NCBI GenBank assembly: GCA_021199495.1
Contig: JAJQHY010000089.1
Span: 1-64,000, forward strand
Length of the DNA: 64,000 nucleotides
DNA from: Lachnospiraceae bacterium
GTDB taxonomy: Bacteria; Bacillota; Clostridia; Lachnospirales; Lachnospiraceae
Direction of reading: 5' to 3'
This document shows, one piece after another, positions 25,621 to 34,117 of the stretch. Numbering within the stretch: the stretch's first letter is position 1; each line of letters opens with the position of its first letter. Under the pieces are notes generated by a model. It had not been told where the DNA came from and did not search any database. It saw only the letters and a program-made list of their open reading frames with translations. The position numbers and the translations under genes are program-made.

Positions 25621-26817
25621 TTACTTTTTTTCCGTCAGCACATCCTTATAAAATGCCCACAACTCCTCCTCCGTAGGAAAAGTCACCAGGTACATTTCGT
25701 TGCCCATGGCATCGGAAAGCGCGTCAGCCACGCGGCCTGCCTGCCGGATATGAGCGTTATATTTTTTCTGAATATCCTCCGAAGTCATGGCAAAGGGCTT
25801 TCCGTCCCTGCGCCCGACAAAACCGCAGTAGTTTGTTTCACCGATTTTCACATCGGTACGGTCAAAAGCAATCATATCCGCCCAGATTTTGTAGACATCG
25901 GTGGACTGCGAGTAGTTCATCATATCCGGGCTGATGCCGCCGCTGGGACGCATATTGACCTCAAGGGCTACCACATCTCCCTTTTTCCCCAGACCCTCGT
26001 GATCGGAGAGCAGGCGGAAAAACTCAAAGTGGATAAAGCGGCTTTTCACACCAAAGCTCTTCAGGGTAGCCAGCCCGGCCGCTTTCGTATCTGCGGCAAG
26101 CTCTTTTACAATATAGAAGACGCTGTTATCCTGTTCGTTGACGATATCCACGATGGAGATGGGACTGATATTGCCGATGGCAAAGAGCGGCTCCCCCTTG
26201 GAATTGATGATGGCGTCAAAGGAGTTGACTTCCCCGTTGATGAATTCCTCCATAATGAACCGTTCATAATCTTCATGGGTATCAAAGAACTGTTTCAGCT
26301 CTTCGTCACTGGATATTTTGTATGTATGAGAGGCTCCCACACCGTTGTCCGGTTTGGCGATAATCGGATAACCGACTTTGGAGGCAAAACGTTTTGCGCC
26401 CTTAAAGTCCTTTACCAGATAGTAGCGCGCAACCGGGATTCCTGCCTTCTCATAAAAGGCCTTCATCTGCGATTTGTTTTTGATTTTGTACATATCGCTT
26501 TCCTGGAAACCGGTGGTGATATGGAAGGCGGTGCGCAGCTTCGCGTCCTGTTCGAGCCAGTATTCATTGTTGGATTCCAGCCAGTCGATGGGACCGTATT
26601 TAAACGCAAAAAAAGCAACCGCGCGGTATACCTCGTCATAATTCTCAAGAGAATTTACTTTATAGTATTCGTGCAGGCTTTCCTTCAGATGGTAGTCCAG
26701 CTCATCGTAGGGCTGATCGCTGATTCCCAGGACATTCATACCGTTATTTTTCAGCTCACGGCAGAATTTCCAGTAGTTTGTGGGAAAGTTAGGAGAGATA
26801 AATATAAAATTTCTCAT
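25621..26817 (-). CDS. ATP-grasp domain protein
   Basis: A 398-residue ATP-grasp enzyme, that is, an ATP-dependent carboxylate-amine/thiol ligase. Residues 1-100 form a Rossmann-like pre-domain (MRNFIFISPNFP). The ATP-grasp fold covers about 115-310: GYPIIAKPDNGVGASHTYKI (ATP lysine and Gly loop), EEFINGEVNSFDAII, HFEFFRL and ALEVNMRPSGG (metal-binding Glu and Asn). The substrate is not predictable; the closest feel is the carbamoyl-phosphate-synthase-like group used for peptide or amino-acid ligation. It is the last gene of a three-gene operon and overlaps the second esterase gene by four bases. Confidence 0.85.
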   Translation of the reverse strand: MRNFIFISPNFPTNYWKFCRELKNNGMNVLGISDQPYDELDYHLKESLHEYYKVNSLENYDEVYRAVAFFAFKYGPIDWLESNNEYWLEQDAKLRTAFHITTGFQESDMYKIKNKSQMKAFYEKAGIPVARYYLVKDFKGAKRFASKVGYPIIAKPDNGVGASHTYKISSDEELKQFFDTHEDYERFIMEEFINGEVNSFDAIINSKGEPLFAIGNISPISIVDIVNEQDNSVFYIVKELAADTKAAGLATLKSFGVKSRFIHFEFFRLLSDHEGLGKKGDVVALEVNMRPSGGISPDMMNYSQSTDVYKIWADMIAFDRTDVKIGETNYCGFVGRRDGKPFAMTSEDIQKKYNAHIRQAGRVADALSDAMGNEMYLVTFPTEEELWAFYKDVLTEKK

Positions 26818-27581
26818 TGGTTTGATTCCTCCTCAAGAAGATAGGGCAGAAAATAAGAGACCTGTTTATACCACCAGGGCCAGTCGTGCGCGCTGTCATA
26901 TCCCCAGTAATCCACCCAGACATGAATGCCCTTTCGCTGTAATATCTCGTCTAACTGCCTGGTAAACTGGGGCACCTCCCAGGGCCCCTGTCCAACGCAG
27001 ATGACTGCCTTTTTCTGATTATACTGTTCGATAAAGGGATGATCCTCGGGCAGATTCGACAGATAATGCACCGGTGAATTGAAATACAGCCGGTCATCCA
27101 TGTAGCCGCCAAAACCATACTCAGAGGAATATACCCCGCTTAAGGCCAGAAGACGGTCGAAGAGGTCAGGCCGCTTGAAATAAATATTCACTGCGTGCGT
27201 AGCGCCCAGGCTTGCGCCGAAAACGCCGACCATAGGCAGTTCATCCCATTCATTGAATTCCCGGCTCATCTGCCTGGCGAACGGAACGACCTCCTCACAG
27301 AGGTAATTGATCCACTGCTCATAGAGCCAGCTGCGGTGACCGGCGTCCCCATAGCCGTCAGACCAGGTTTCCCTGTCAGTCGTATCAACCGCAAACACCA
27401 TCACCTGACCGGCGTCAATGAATGGTGCCCAGACATCGGCCATGTGGTAATTCTCAAAATCATAAAATCTGCCGTCCTGGCAGGGAATAAAGAGAAACGG
27501 TACACCCGCGTGGCCATACACCTTGATCTCCATATCCCGGTTTAAATAAGTGCTGAACGCTTTCAAATACTCTGTACGCAA
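26814..27581 (-). CDS. Esterase, alpha/beta hydrolase fold (second of a pair)
   Basis: A 255-residue serine hydrolase of the putative-esterase (Fes/EstA-like) family without signal peptide. The nucleophile elbow is GASLGATHAVN, with Ser near residue 147; an acidic residue follows in the VDYWGYDSAHDWPWW block, whose His supplies the base. The unusual density of Trp and Tyr near the C-terminus (WGYDSAHDWPWWYKQ) is typical of this subfamily. Transcribed between another esterase and an ATP-grasp enzyme with gaps of 4 bases and a 4-base overlap, so the three act together. Confidence 0.82.
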   Translation of the reverse strand: MRTEYLKAFSTYLNRDMEIKVYGHAGVPFLFIPCQDGRFYDFENYHMADVWAPFIDAGQVMVFAVDTTDRETWSDGYGDAGHRSWLYEQWINYLCEEVVPFARQMSREFNEWDELPMVGVFGASLGATHAVNIYFKRPDLFDRLLALSGVYSSEYGFGGYMDDRLYFNSPVHYLSNLPEDHPFIEQYNQKKAVICVGQGPWEVPQFTRQLDEILQRKGIHVWVDYWGYDSAHDWPWWYKQVSYFLPYLLEEESNQ

Positions 27582-27585
27582 GACA

Positions 27586-28356
27586 TCAGTCCTCCAGTCC
27601 GTATAAAAGTGTGTTCATGAAGAAGGGCAGCTGTCTTTCCCAGCTTGCTTCACTGTGTGTGCCGCCGGGGACGATGCGTGTCGTCAGAAAAACAGACTGG
27701 TCTGTCAGGGCCTGCGCCATATCCGTAAACGCATGCTTCATGCGGGCACGGCCCGAAAATTCCCTGGAGCCGTAATCCATATAGACCACAGTGCCTCTCG
27801 CTATTTCAGAGTCCCGCACCATATGATCAAGCTTATCCGAATCCGTCCACAAAGAGGGAGAGAGGGCAGCGGCACGGGAATAAACCGAATTATAAACGGT
27901 TACAGCATAAAGGCTCATAAGTCCCCCCATGGAACTGCCGGCAATAAAGGTGTGCTGCCTGTCCCGTTTTGTGCGGTACCTCTCGTCGATCATACGTTTG
28001 AAAACAGAAGAGTACCAGTCCATGGTGATCCTGCCGCGGCCTTCGATATGCCCGAATGCATGGTCATCGAAATCGAAGGGTGCGTATTCCTTGAGCCGTC
28101 CGTAATCCGGGCTGTGATTACAGTCAACGGCGGCAACGATAATCTGGCTCTCTGTGAAGTCCAGATATTCCTCCATGCCCCAGGACTTGCCGTAGGTGGC
28201 GTCACAGTCAAAAAAAACATTGTGTCCGTCAAACATATAAAGGACAGGATATCGTTTGCCGCATTCATATTGATAGGATTCGGGAAGATAGACATAGACC
28301 TTTCTGTGCTGTTCCTCCTGAAATTCCGGAATGTCCACATACCAGGTATCTACCAT
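27586..28356 (-). CDS. Esterase, alpha/beta hydrolase fold (first of a pair)
   Basis: A 256-residue predicted esterase similar to the IroE/enterochelin-esterase and S-formylglutathione-hydrolase-like group. The N-terminus reads RKVYVYLPESYQ and RYPVLYMFDGHNVF; the nucleophile elbow is AGSSMGGLMSLYA with Ser near residue 139; the base is His in PGGTHSEASWERQLPFF. There is no signal sequence. It is the first gene of the operon; GGAGGCG lies ahead of the ATG, and a TATACT at 28375-28380 (minus strand) may be its -10 box, though no convincing -35 was found. The pair of different esterases with an ATP-grasp ligase suggests making and unmaking of an ester- or amide-linked small molecule. Confidence 0.84.
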   Translation of the reverse strand: MVDTWYVDIPEFQEEQHRKVYVYLPESYQYECGKRYPVLYMFDGHNVFFDCDATYGKSWGMEEYLDFTESQIIVAAVDCNHSPDYGRLKEYAPFDFDDHAFGHIEGRGRITMDWYSSVFKRMIDERYRTKRDRQHTFIAGSSMGGLMSLYAVTVYNSVYSRAAALSPSLWTDSDKLDHMVRDSEIARGTVVYMDYGSREFSGRARMKHAFTDMAQALTDQSVFLTTRIVPGGTHSEASWERQLPFFMNTLLYGLED

Positions 28357-28387
28357 AAAAACGCCTCCTGAAAGTATATATGAAAGA

Positions 28388-28408
28388 AGCCTGTCCTAAG
28401 GACAGGCT
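28388..28408 (-). terminator. Terminator of rpmB
   Basis: Perfect nine-base stem (28388-28396 AGCCTGTCC with 28400-28408) with a three-base loop. On the minus strand it is followed by TTCTTTC, a weak T tract. Confidence 0.6.
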
Positions 28409-28427
28409 CAAAAGACAGTCTGATCAA

Positions 28428-28613
28428 TCAAGCTCGCTCAACGGAACCGTTTCTCAAGCATCTTGTGCAAACATGTAATTTCTGTGGGGTACCGTTCACA
28501 TTGCATTTCACAGTTTTCACGTTGGACTTCCACATCTTGTTGGATTTTCTATTAGAATGGCTCACCTTTAAACCGAAATGAACACCCTTGCCGCAGATAT
28601 CGCACTTAGCCAT
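28428..28613 (-). CDS. rpmB: 50S ribosomal protein L28
   Basis: A 61-residue large-subunit ribosomal protein. MAKCDICGKGVHFG and SNRKSNKMWKSN are characteristic. It keeps both Cys pairs (CDIC and VCTRC), so this is the zinc-binding C+ form. The ATG at 28613 follows AAGGAGG; an upstream in-frame GTG overlaps the ribosome site and is rejected. It has its own promoter and shares a 212-base divergent region with the asp23 gene. Confidence 0.97.
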   Translation of the reverse strand: MAKCDICGKGVHFGLKVSHSNRKSNKMWKSNVKTVKCNVNGTPQKLHVCTRCLRNGSVERA

Positions 28614-28651
28614 CTTAAACACCTCCTTGCTGCTGAATTTACAACATTGTC

Positions 28652-28680
28652 ATTATAATAGATATGTTTTGAAATTGCAA
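28652..28680 (-). promoter_or_regulatory. Promoter of rpmB
   Basis: On the minus strand: TTGCAA (28680-28675), 17-base spacer, perfect TATAAT (28657-28652). Confidence 0.8.
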
Positions 28681-28787
28681 GCGGAAAATCGGCATATTCC
28701 GCTCACACCCGAAAGATTTTATATCACTTTTTCCGAAAATGCAAGATAAAAATGAAAAAAAGAGTTTTCTTTTTGGTAAAAAGCGGT

Positions 28788-28793
28788 TATAAT
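28788..28793 (+). promoter_or_regulatory. -10 box of the asp23-fakA-recG operon
   Basis: Perfect TATAAT 32 bases before the asp23 start. The best -35 at 17-base spacing is TTTTCT (28765-28770), weak. This would drive a long operon through recG. Confidence 0.5.
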
Positions 28794-28825
28794 AGTTCAG
28801 AATTGTGTGAGACAGGAGGTATCCG

Positions 28826-29185
28826 ATGAAAAATTCTTCAATTGATACACATATGGGAACCATCAGGATTGACAAGGATGTGCTGGCACAGTATGCAGGT
28901 GCCATCGCGACAGAGTGTTTCGGCATCGTCGGCATGGCCAGCGTCAATGTGAAGGATGGCCTTGTCCATTTGCTGAAAAAGGAATCCATGACCAGAGGAA
29001 TCAGCGTTTCCGTCCAGAATAATAAACTGAACCTGGACTTCCATATTATTGTCAGTTATGGAGTGAATATCGTAGCTGTCTCCGATGTACTGATTGAGAC
29101 GGTCAGATATCAGTTAGAGCAGTATACAGACTTGCAGGTAGATAAAGTCAACGTCTTCGTCGAAGGCGTAAAAGTGATTGATTAA
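28826..29185 (+). CDS. Asp23/Gls24-family envelope stress protein (YloU-like)
   Basis: A 119-residue Asp23/Gls24 protein. The family core is GTIRIDKDVLAQYAGAIATECFGIVGMA, followed by the ISVSVQNNKLNLDFHIIVSYG strand pair and VRYQLEQYTDLQVDKVNVFVEGV. In Bacillus (yloU) and most Clostridia it precedes the DAK2/FakA gene yloV, exactly as here. The molecular role is unclear; relatives in Staphylococcus line the membrane through a partner. AGGAGG precedes the ATG. Confidence 0.93.
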   Translation: MKNSSIDTHMGTIRIDKDVLAQYAGAIATECFGIVGMASVNVKDGLVHLLKKESMTRGISVSVQNNKLNLDFHIIVSYGVNIVAVSDVLIETVRYQLEQYTDLQVDKVNVFVEGVKVID

Positions 29186-29201
29186 GGAGGATGTGCGACG
29201 G

Positions 29202-30884
29202 ATGAATACGATTGACGCACAGCTTTTGACCAAAATGTTTTTGGCGGGCGCAAAGAACTTAGAGAGCAAGAAGGAATGGATCAATGAGCTGAACGTTTTT
29301 CCGGTTCCGGACGGCGATACCGGCACCAATATGACGATGACCATCATGTCCGCGGCGAGAGAGATCGCGGATATTGACGAGCCGACGCTTGAGAATCTTT
29401 CCAAGGCCATCTCATCCGGTTCTCTGCGCGGTGCCAGAGGCAATTCCGGCGTGATTTTATCGCAGCTGTTCCGCGGCTTTACCAAAGCGATCCGGGAGTA
29501 TGAAGTGATCGATGTTCCGCTGATGGCGACCGCATTTGAAAAGGCCGTAGAGACCGCTTACAAGGCCGTTATGAAGCCCAAGGAGGGCACCATCCTGACA
29601 GTCGCGAAGGGTGTGAGTCTTAAGGCAAGAGAGCTTGCTGACGCAGGCTGTGAGGATATGGGCGTGCTGCTTGCAGCGATTCTTGAGGAGGCAGAAGCAG
29701 TACTCGAGCAGACGCCGGAGCTTTTACCTGTCTTAAAACAGGCGGGTGTCGTGGATTCCGGCGGACAGGGCTTCGTGGAAGTCTTAAGAGGCTGGAATAA
29801 CGCCTATAACGGCATTGAAATTGATTATTCCATCGAGGAGCAGGCTCCCGCTGTGGAGAAGGCCGACACCATTGAAGGGGAAGAGGATATCAAATTCGGC
29901 TACTGCACGGAATTCATCATTTTACTGTCCGGTTCCTTTAATTCCAAACAGGAAAAGGATTTCAAGGACTTTCTGGAAGCAATCGGAGATTCCATCGTTT
30001 TAGTGGCGGATGATGATATTGTAAAGGTTCATGTCCATACGAACGACCCCGGCATGGCTCTGCAGAGAGCTCTGACCTATGGCCAGCTCTCCAATATGAA
30101 GATTGACAATATGCGCCTGGAGCACAGGGAGACGCTGTTTAAAAAGGCGGAAAAAGAAAACAGTCAGAAGAACGCCGAAAGCGCAACAGCGAATGATGAC
30201 GTCAAATCCGAACCTGCGCCGCGCAAGGAATTCGGTTTTATCGCAGTTTCTGTCGGTGACGGACTGAATGATATTTTCAAGAGTCTCGGCGCAGATCAGA
30301 TGATTACGGGCGGGCAGACAATGAATCCCTCCACAGAGGATATTCTGAAAGCCATTGATGCCGTAAACGCGGAGCATATTTTCATTCTTCCCAACAACTC
30401 CAATATCATTCTGGCGGCAAATCAGGCCAAAAGCCTGGTAAAGGACAAGGACATCGTTGTCATTCCCACGAAGACAATTCCGCAGGGCATCACCGCCATG
30501 ATCAGTTTCGTACCGGAAATGTCCATTGAGGAGAATATGGAGAATATCACCGCCGAGATCGAAGCCGTGAAATCCGGCGAAGTCACTTACGCGGTGCGTG
30601 ATACGATGATCGATGATAAGGAGATTAAGTGCGGCGATTACATGGGACTTGACGGGAAGACAGTATTATCTGTCGGCACCGATGTTGCAGAGGTCACTCT
30701 TGAAATGGTGAAAGCCATGGTGGATGCGGATACGGAGCTCATCAGTCTGTACTATGGCAGCGACATTTCCTCAGAGGGCGCTGACGAACTGCAGAATAAA
30801 ATCGCGGAACTGTTTGAAGACTGTGATGTGGAGGTGCAGTACGGCGGCCAGCCTGTTTACTATTACATTGTATCTGCCGAGTAA
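29202..30884 (+). CDS. fakA: DAK2-domain fatty acid kinase subunit FakA (YloV-like)
   Basis: A 560-residue protein of the YloV/FakA type: ATP-binding subunit of fatty acid kinase, which phosphorylates exogenous fatty acids presented by a FakB (DegV) carrier. The DAK2 nucleotide domain covers about residues 8-205 (NVFPVPDGDTGTNM holds the Mg/ATP aspartates, SSGSLRGARGNSGVILSQ follows). The remainder carries the middle and C-terminal FakA domains (FGFIAVSVGDGLNDIF, GGQTMNPSTEDIL). The ATG at 29202 follows AAGGAGG; an earlier TTG at 29178 lies before that site. A DegV-family candidate FakB is encoded at 33219, just past recG. Confidence 0.9.
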   Translation: MNTIDAQLLTKMFLAGAKNLESKKEWINELNVFPVPDGDTGTNMTMTIMSAAREIADIDEPTLENLSKAISSGSLRGARGNSGVILSQLFRGFTKAIREYEVIDVPLMATAFEKAVETAYKAVMKPKEGTILTVAKGVSLKARELADAGCEDMGVLLAAILEEAEAVLEQTPELLPVLKQAGVVDSGGQGFVEVLRGWNNAYNGIEIDYSIEEQAPAVEKADTIEGEEDIKFGYCTEFIILLSGSFNSKQEKDFKDFLEAIGDSIVLVADDDIVKVHVHTNDPGMALQRALTYGQLSNMKIDNMRLEHRETLFKKAEKENSQKNAESATANDDVKSEPAPRKEFGFIAVSVGDGLNDIFKSLGADQMITGGQTMNPSTEDILKAIDAVNAEHIFILPNNSNIILAANQAKSLVKDKDIVVIPTKTIPQGITAMISFVPEMSIEENMENITAEIEAVKSGEVTYAVRDTMIDDKEIKCGDYMGLDGKTVLSVGTDVAEVTLEMVKAMVDADTELISLYYGSDISSEGADELQNKIAELFEDCDVEVQYGGQPVYYYIVSAE

Positions 30885-30954
30885 ATTCATTTCATGTGTA
30901 TGGTTCCGGAGCGGATGAAGCGGTCTGCTCCGGATTTCTTTTTAAGGAGTATGG

Positions 30955-33018
30955 ATGCAGCTGACTGATTCCGTAAAAGCTTTAAAAGGCGTGGGGGACA
31001 AGACTGCGGTGCTTTTTCAGAAACTGAATATTTTCACTGTGCGTGATCTGCTGCAGCATTTTCCGAGGGAATATGACCGCCTGGAGGAGGTCAGCACAAT
31101 TGATTCTCTGAAGCCGGATCAACAGGCGGTGATCGCAGCTTCGGTCACTGCGGCAAAGCCATCCCGCTTAAAAAGCGGGAAAACCCTTCTGACACTTTCG
31201 GTGCGCGATGGGACAGGGCAGGTGACTGTACTGTATTTTAATCAGCCTTATCTGCTGCAGAAATTCAGACCCGGCATGTTCTTTTATTTTCGCGCTATTG
31301 TCCGGCAAAGAGGAAAACAGCTTCTTTTCGAGCAGCCTGCTGCCTATACGCGCGAGGAATTCATGGCTTTATCGGACGCGCTGTGGCCGGTTTATGGTCT
31401 GACAAAAGGTCTGACCAACCGCATGGTGACGTCCTGCATCCGGCAGGCTCTGGATCAGATTGTGTTTCCGGATGAATATTTACCGGCATATATTCTGCAG
31501 CGGGAAGATCTTATCGGTTTGCGTGAGGCTTACCACAACATCCATTTTCCGCAGAATTTAAAGGAAGCTGCCCTTGCCCGCAGAAGGCTTGCGTTTGACG
31601 AACTGTTTTCGTTTGTTTACATGGTTCGATTGCAGAAAGGCTTTTCTGAGCAGCTGCCAAACCTTTATTCCATGCCGAAGGAAACGATCACCAGGCAGCT
31701 TTTACAGGCCCTGCCTTATCAGCTGACGAAGCCTCAGCTGCGCACTTTACAGGAGATTTTTATTGATCTGGAGTCCCCTTATGTCATGAACCGGATGATC
31801 CAGGGAGATGTGGGCAGCGGTAAAACTGTCGTTGCGCTTTTATCTCTTTTAAAGTGTGTGGAAAACGGATTTCAGGGCGCTCTGATGGCTCCTACGGAAG
31901 TGCTTGCCGAACAGCATATGGCATATTTTTTCGATATGACTGCCGCGCACAATCTTCCTTTTCGACCTGTTCTGCTGGTTGGTTCCATGACTGCGGCTCA
32001 GAAAAAGGAAGCTTACAAGCAGATTAAGAGCGGCGAGGCCAACCTGGTGATCGGCACGCATGCCGTCATTCAGGAAAAGGTTGTTTTTAAAAATCTGGCT
32101 CTGGTGATTACGGATGAGCAGCATCGTTTCGGCGTCAGACAGCGGGAAAGTCTGGGACAAAAGGGTGAATATCCGCATGTACTGGTCATGAGCGCGACCC
32201 CCATCCCCAGGAGCCTGGCCATCATTTTATACGGAGATATGAATCTGTCTGTGATCGACGAACTGCCTTCAAACCGTCTGCCGCGTTTAAACTGTGTAGT
32301 CACCGCTTCAAAGCGGGCGGCATCCTGGCGTTTTCTGGAAAAAGAGGTTTTAAAAGGCCACCAGGCCTATGTCATCTGTCCCATGGTAGATTCCGGCGAG
32401 ATGGAAGATAGCAGCCTCGAGAATGTTGTAGACTACAGTGCATCCCTGAAAGAAGCGTTGCCTTCCGATATTCGCATCGAATATCTGCATGGCAGGATGC
32501 GTCCCGCCTTAAAAAAACAGATTATGGAAGCCTTCCACGCCCACGAGATTGACATTCTGGTTTCCACCACTGTGATTGAAGTGGGAATCAATGTGCCGAA
32601 CGCCACGGTGATGATGGTGGAGAACGCGGAGCGCTTTGGCCTGGCTGCGCTGCACCAGTTAAGAGGGAGGGTTGGACGTGGACCGGACCAGAGCTATTGT
32701 ATTTTTGTGGCCTCCAGAGAGGATGAGAAAACCTTAAAGCGCCTGGATATTTTAAAACAGTCCAATGATGGCTTTTTCATTGCCGAAGAGGATCTGAAGC
32801 TCCGCGGACCAGGCGACCTGTTCGGCGTACAGCAGAGCGGGGATTTAAACTTTGAACTGGCGGATATTTATCAGGATGCCGGCATTCTGAAAAGCTGCTC
32901 TGCGCTTGTCAAAGAGCTGATGGAAACGGATCCGGATTTGCAGCTTAAGGAGCATCAGGGGCTTAAGAGCGTTTTAAAGTCCGGCCTCCTGAACTGCCTT
33001 GACTTTAGAACTATTTAG
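30955..33018 (+). CDS. recG: ATP-dependent DNA helicase RecG
   Basis: A 687-residue superfamily 2 helicase that remodels stalled replication forks and Holliday junctions. The N-terminal wedge/OB domain occupies the first 250 residues (LKGVGDKTAVLFQKLNI, FPREYDRLEE). The helicase core has Walker A GDVGSGKT near residue 285, DEQH box in ITDEQHRFGVRQRE, MSATPIPRSLA, and the C-terminal QLRGRVGRG plus LKLRGPGDLFGVQQSG. AAGGAG precedes the ATG. Full length and intact. Confidence 0.97.
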   Translation: MQLTDSVKALKGVGDKTAVLFQKLNIFTVRDLLQHFPREYDRLEEVSTIDSLKPDQQAVIAASVTAAKPSRLKSGKTLLTLSVRDGTGQVTVLYFNQPYLLQKFRPGMFFYFRAIVRQRGKQLLFEQPAAYTREEFMALSDALWPVYGLTKGLTNRMVTSCIRQALDQIVFPDEYLPAYILQREDLIGLREAYHNIHFPQNLKEAALARRRLAFDELFSFVYMVRLQKGFSEQLPNLYSMPKETITRQLLQALPYQLTKPQLRTLQEIFIDLESPYVMNRMIQGDVGSGKTVVALLSLLKCVENGFQGALMAPTEVLAEQHMAYFFDMTAAHNLPFRPVLLVGSMTAAQKKEAYKQIKSGEANLVIGTHAVIQEKVVFKNLALVITDEQHRFGVRQRESLGQKGEYPHVLVMSATPIPRSLAIILYGDMNLSVIDELPSNRLPRLNCVVTASKRAASWRFLEKEVLKGHQAYVICPMVDSGEMEDSSLENVVDYSASLKEALPSDIRIEYLHGRMRPALKKQIMEAFHAHEIDILVSTTVIEVGINVPNATVMMVENAERFGLAALHQLRGRVGRGPDQSYCIFVASREDEKTLKRLDILKQSNDGFFIAEEDLKLRGPGDLFGVQQSGDLNFELADIYQDAGILKSCSALVKELMETDPDLQLKEHQGLKSVLKSGLLNCLDFRTI

Positions 33019-33135
33019 AATTAAAATATTTTGGCACAAGGGACCAAAGATCATAAATCGAATGCCTGCGCAAGATACGTCTTTCTGGTGTGCATTCGCA
33101 TTTGTAACCCTGGGGGTCTCCGCTTCGCTTCGGTC

Positions 33136-33168
33136 GTTGCTGGACAAGCGCCACCGGCGCTTAGCAAC
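33136..33168. repeat. Bipartite hairpin between recG and degV
   Basis: Two nested perfect stems: 33136-33141 GTTGCT with 33163-33168, and 33146-33152 AAGCGCC with 33156-33162, separated by a four-base bulge and closed by a three-base loop. No T run follows, so it is not a normal terminator. The 200 bases between recG and degV contain this and otherwise no gene. Confidence 0.6.
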
Positions 33169-33218
33169 CGCAACAACAAAAGATTTTGCTACATACAAAA
33201 GTACAGAAAGGAATTTAC

Positions 33219-34106
33219 ATGTCTAAAACAGCGATTGTCTGCGATTCCAATACGGCCATTACACAGGCTCAGGCAAAGGAAATGGGAATCTACGTACTGC
33301 CTTACCCGTTTCATATTGAGGGAGAGACCTATTATGAGGACATTTCACTTACCACGGATCAGTTTTATCAGAAGCTGAATGATAAAATTGATGTGGCAAC
33401 CAGTCAGCCGTCTCCGGAGTCGGTGACAGGCTTATGGGACGAGGCCTTGAAAGACCACGAAGACCTCGTTTATATACCGATGAGCAGCGGTCTTTCCGGG
33501 TCGTGTTCGAGCGCGTACGGGTATTCACAGGAAAAGCCTTACAGGGGCAGAGTCTATGTGATTGACAACCAGCGCATTTCCGTGACGCAGCGCCAGTCCG
33601 TTTTAGACGCCATGATGCTGGCTGAAAAAGGGAAAAACGCGAAGGAAATCTGCGACATTCTGACAGAGGATAAATTCAACTCCAGCATTTACATTATGCT
33701 GGATACTCTGTATTATCTGAAAAAGGGCGGACGTATTACGCCTGCCGTTGCAGCTTTAGGATCCCTGCTTCGATTAAAGCCTGTTCTGCAGATTCAGGGA
33801 GAAAAGCTGGATACATACGCCAAAGCCCGCACTGCCAAACAGGGCAAGGAGATCATGATCGAGGCCGTAAAGCATGACATCGAAAACCGGTTCGGCGGTC
33901 TTGATAATCCCGGCGGCGTTTTCCTTTCCATTGCGCATACGCATAATCTGGAAGCCGCACTGGAATTTAAGGCGGAGGTGGAAGCGCTCTTTCCGCAGTT
34001 CGGAGAGGTGCATGTGGATGAGTTGTCCTTAGTGATAGCCTGTCACTTAGGACCCGGGGCGCTGGCCCTGACGGCGACGAAGAAGCTGCCGTACTACAAC
34101 AATTAA
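33219..34106 (+). CDS. DegV-family fatty-acid-binding protein (FakB candidate)
   Basis: A 295-residue DegV protein, the lipid carrier partner of FakA. The N-terminus KTAIVCDSNTAITQAQAKEMGIYVLPYPFHIEG is standard; TSQPSPE and the lipid head-group loop MSSGLSGSC follow, and the second half has YYLKKGGRITPAVAALGSLLRLKP. The ATG at 33219 behind AAAGGAAT was chosen over an earlier in-frame ATG at 33186 lacking a ribosome site. It lies 200 bases after recG and 11 bases before parE. Fatty acid phosphorylation together with FakA at 29202 is likely but the specific pairing is inferred. Confidence 0.9.
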   Translation: MSKTAIVCDSNTAITQAQAKEMGIYVLPYPFHIEGETYYEDISLTTDQFYQKLNDKIDVATSQPSPESVTGLWDEALKDHEDLVYIPMSSGLSGSCSSAYGYSQEKPYRGRVYVIDNQRISVTQRQSVLDAMMLAEKGKNAKEICDILTEDKFNSSIYIMLDTLYYLKKGGRITPAVAALGSLLRLKPVLQIQGEKLDTYAKARTAKQGKEIMIEAVKHDIENRFGGLDNPGGVFLSIAHTHNLEAALEFKAEVEALFPQFGEVHVDELSLVIACHLGPGALALTATKKLPYYNN

Positions 34107-34117
34107 GAGGGAACTTC

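Noticed and set aside
25750..26844. 364-codon open frame on the plus strand opposite the ATP-grasp gene
   Set aside because: It is the antisense shadow of a clearly conserved ATP-grasp protein and shows no recognisable domain or ribosome site.
27655..28371. 238-codon open frame opposite the first esterase
   Set aside because: Antisense shadow; the esterase has a full catalytic motif set and the plus-strand product is unlike any protein family.
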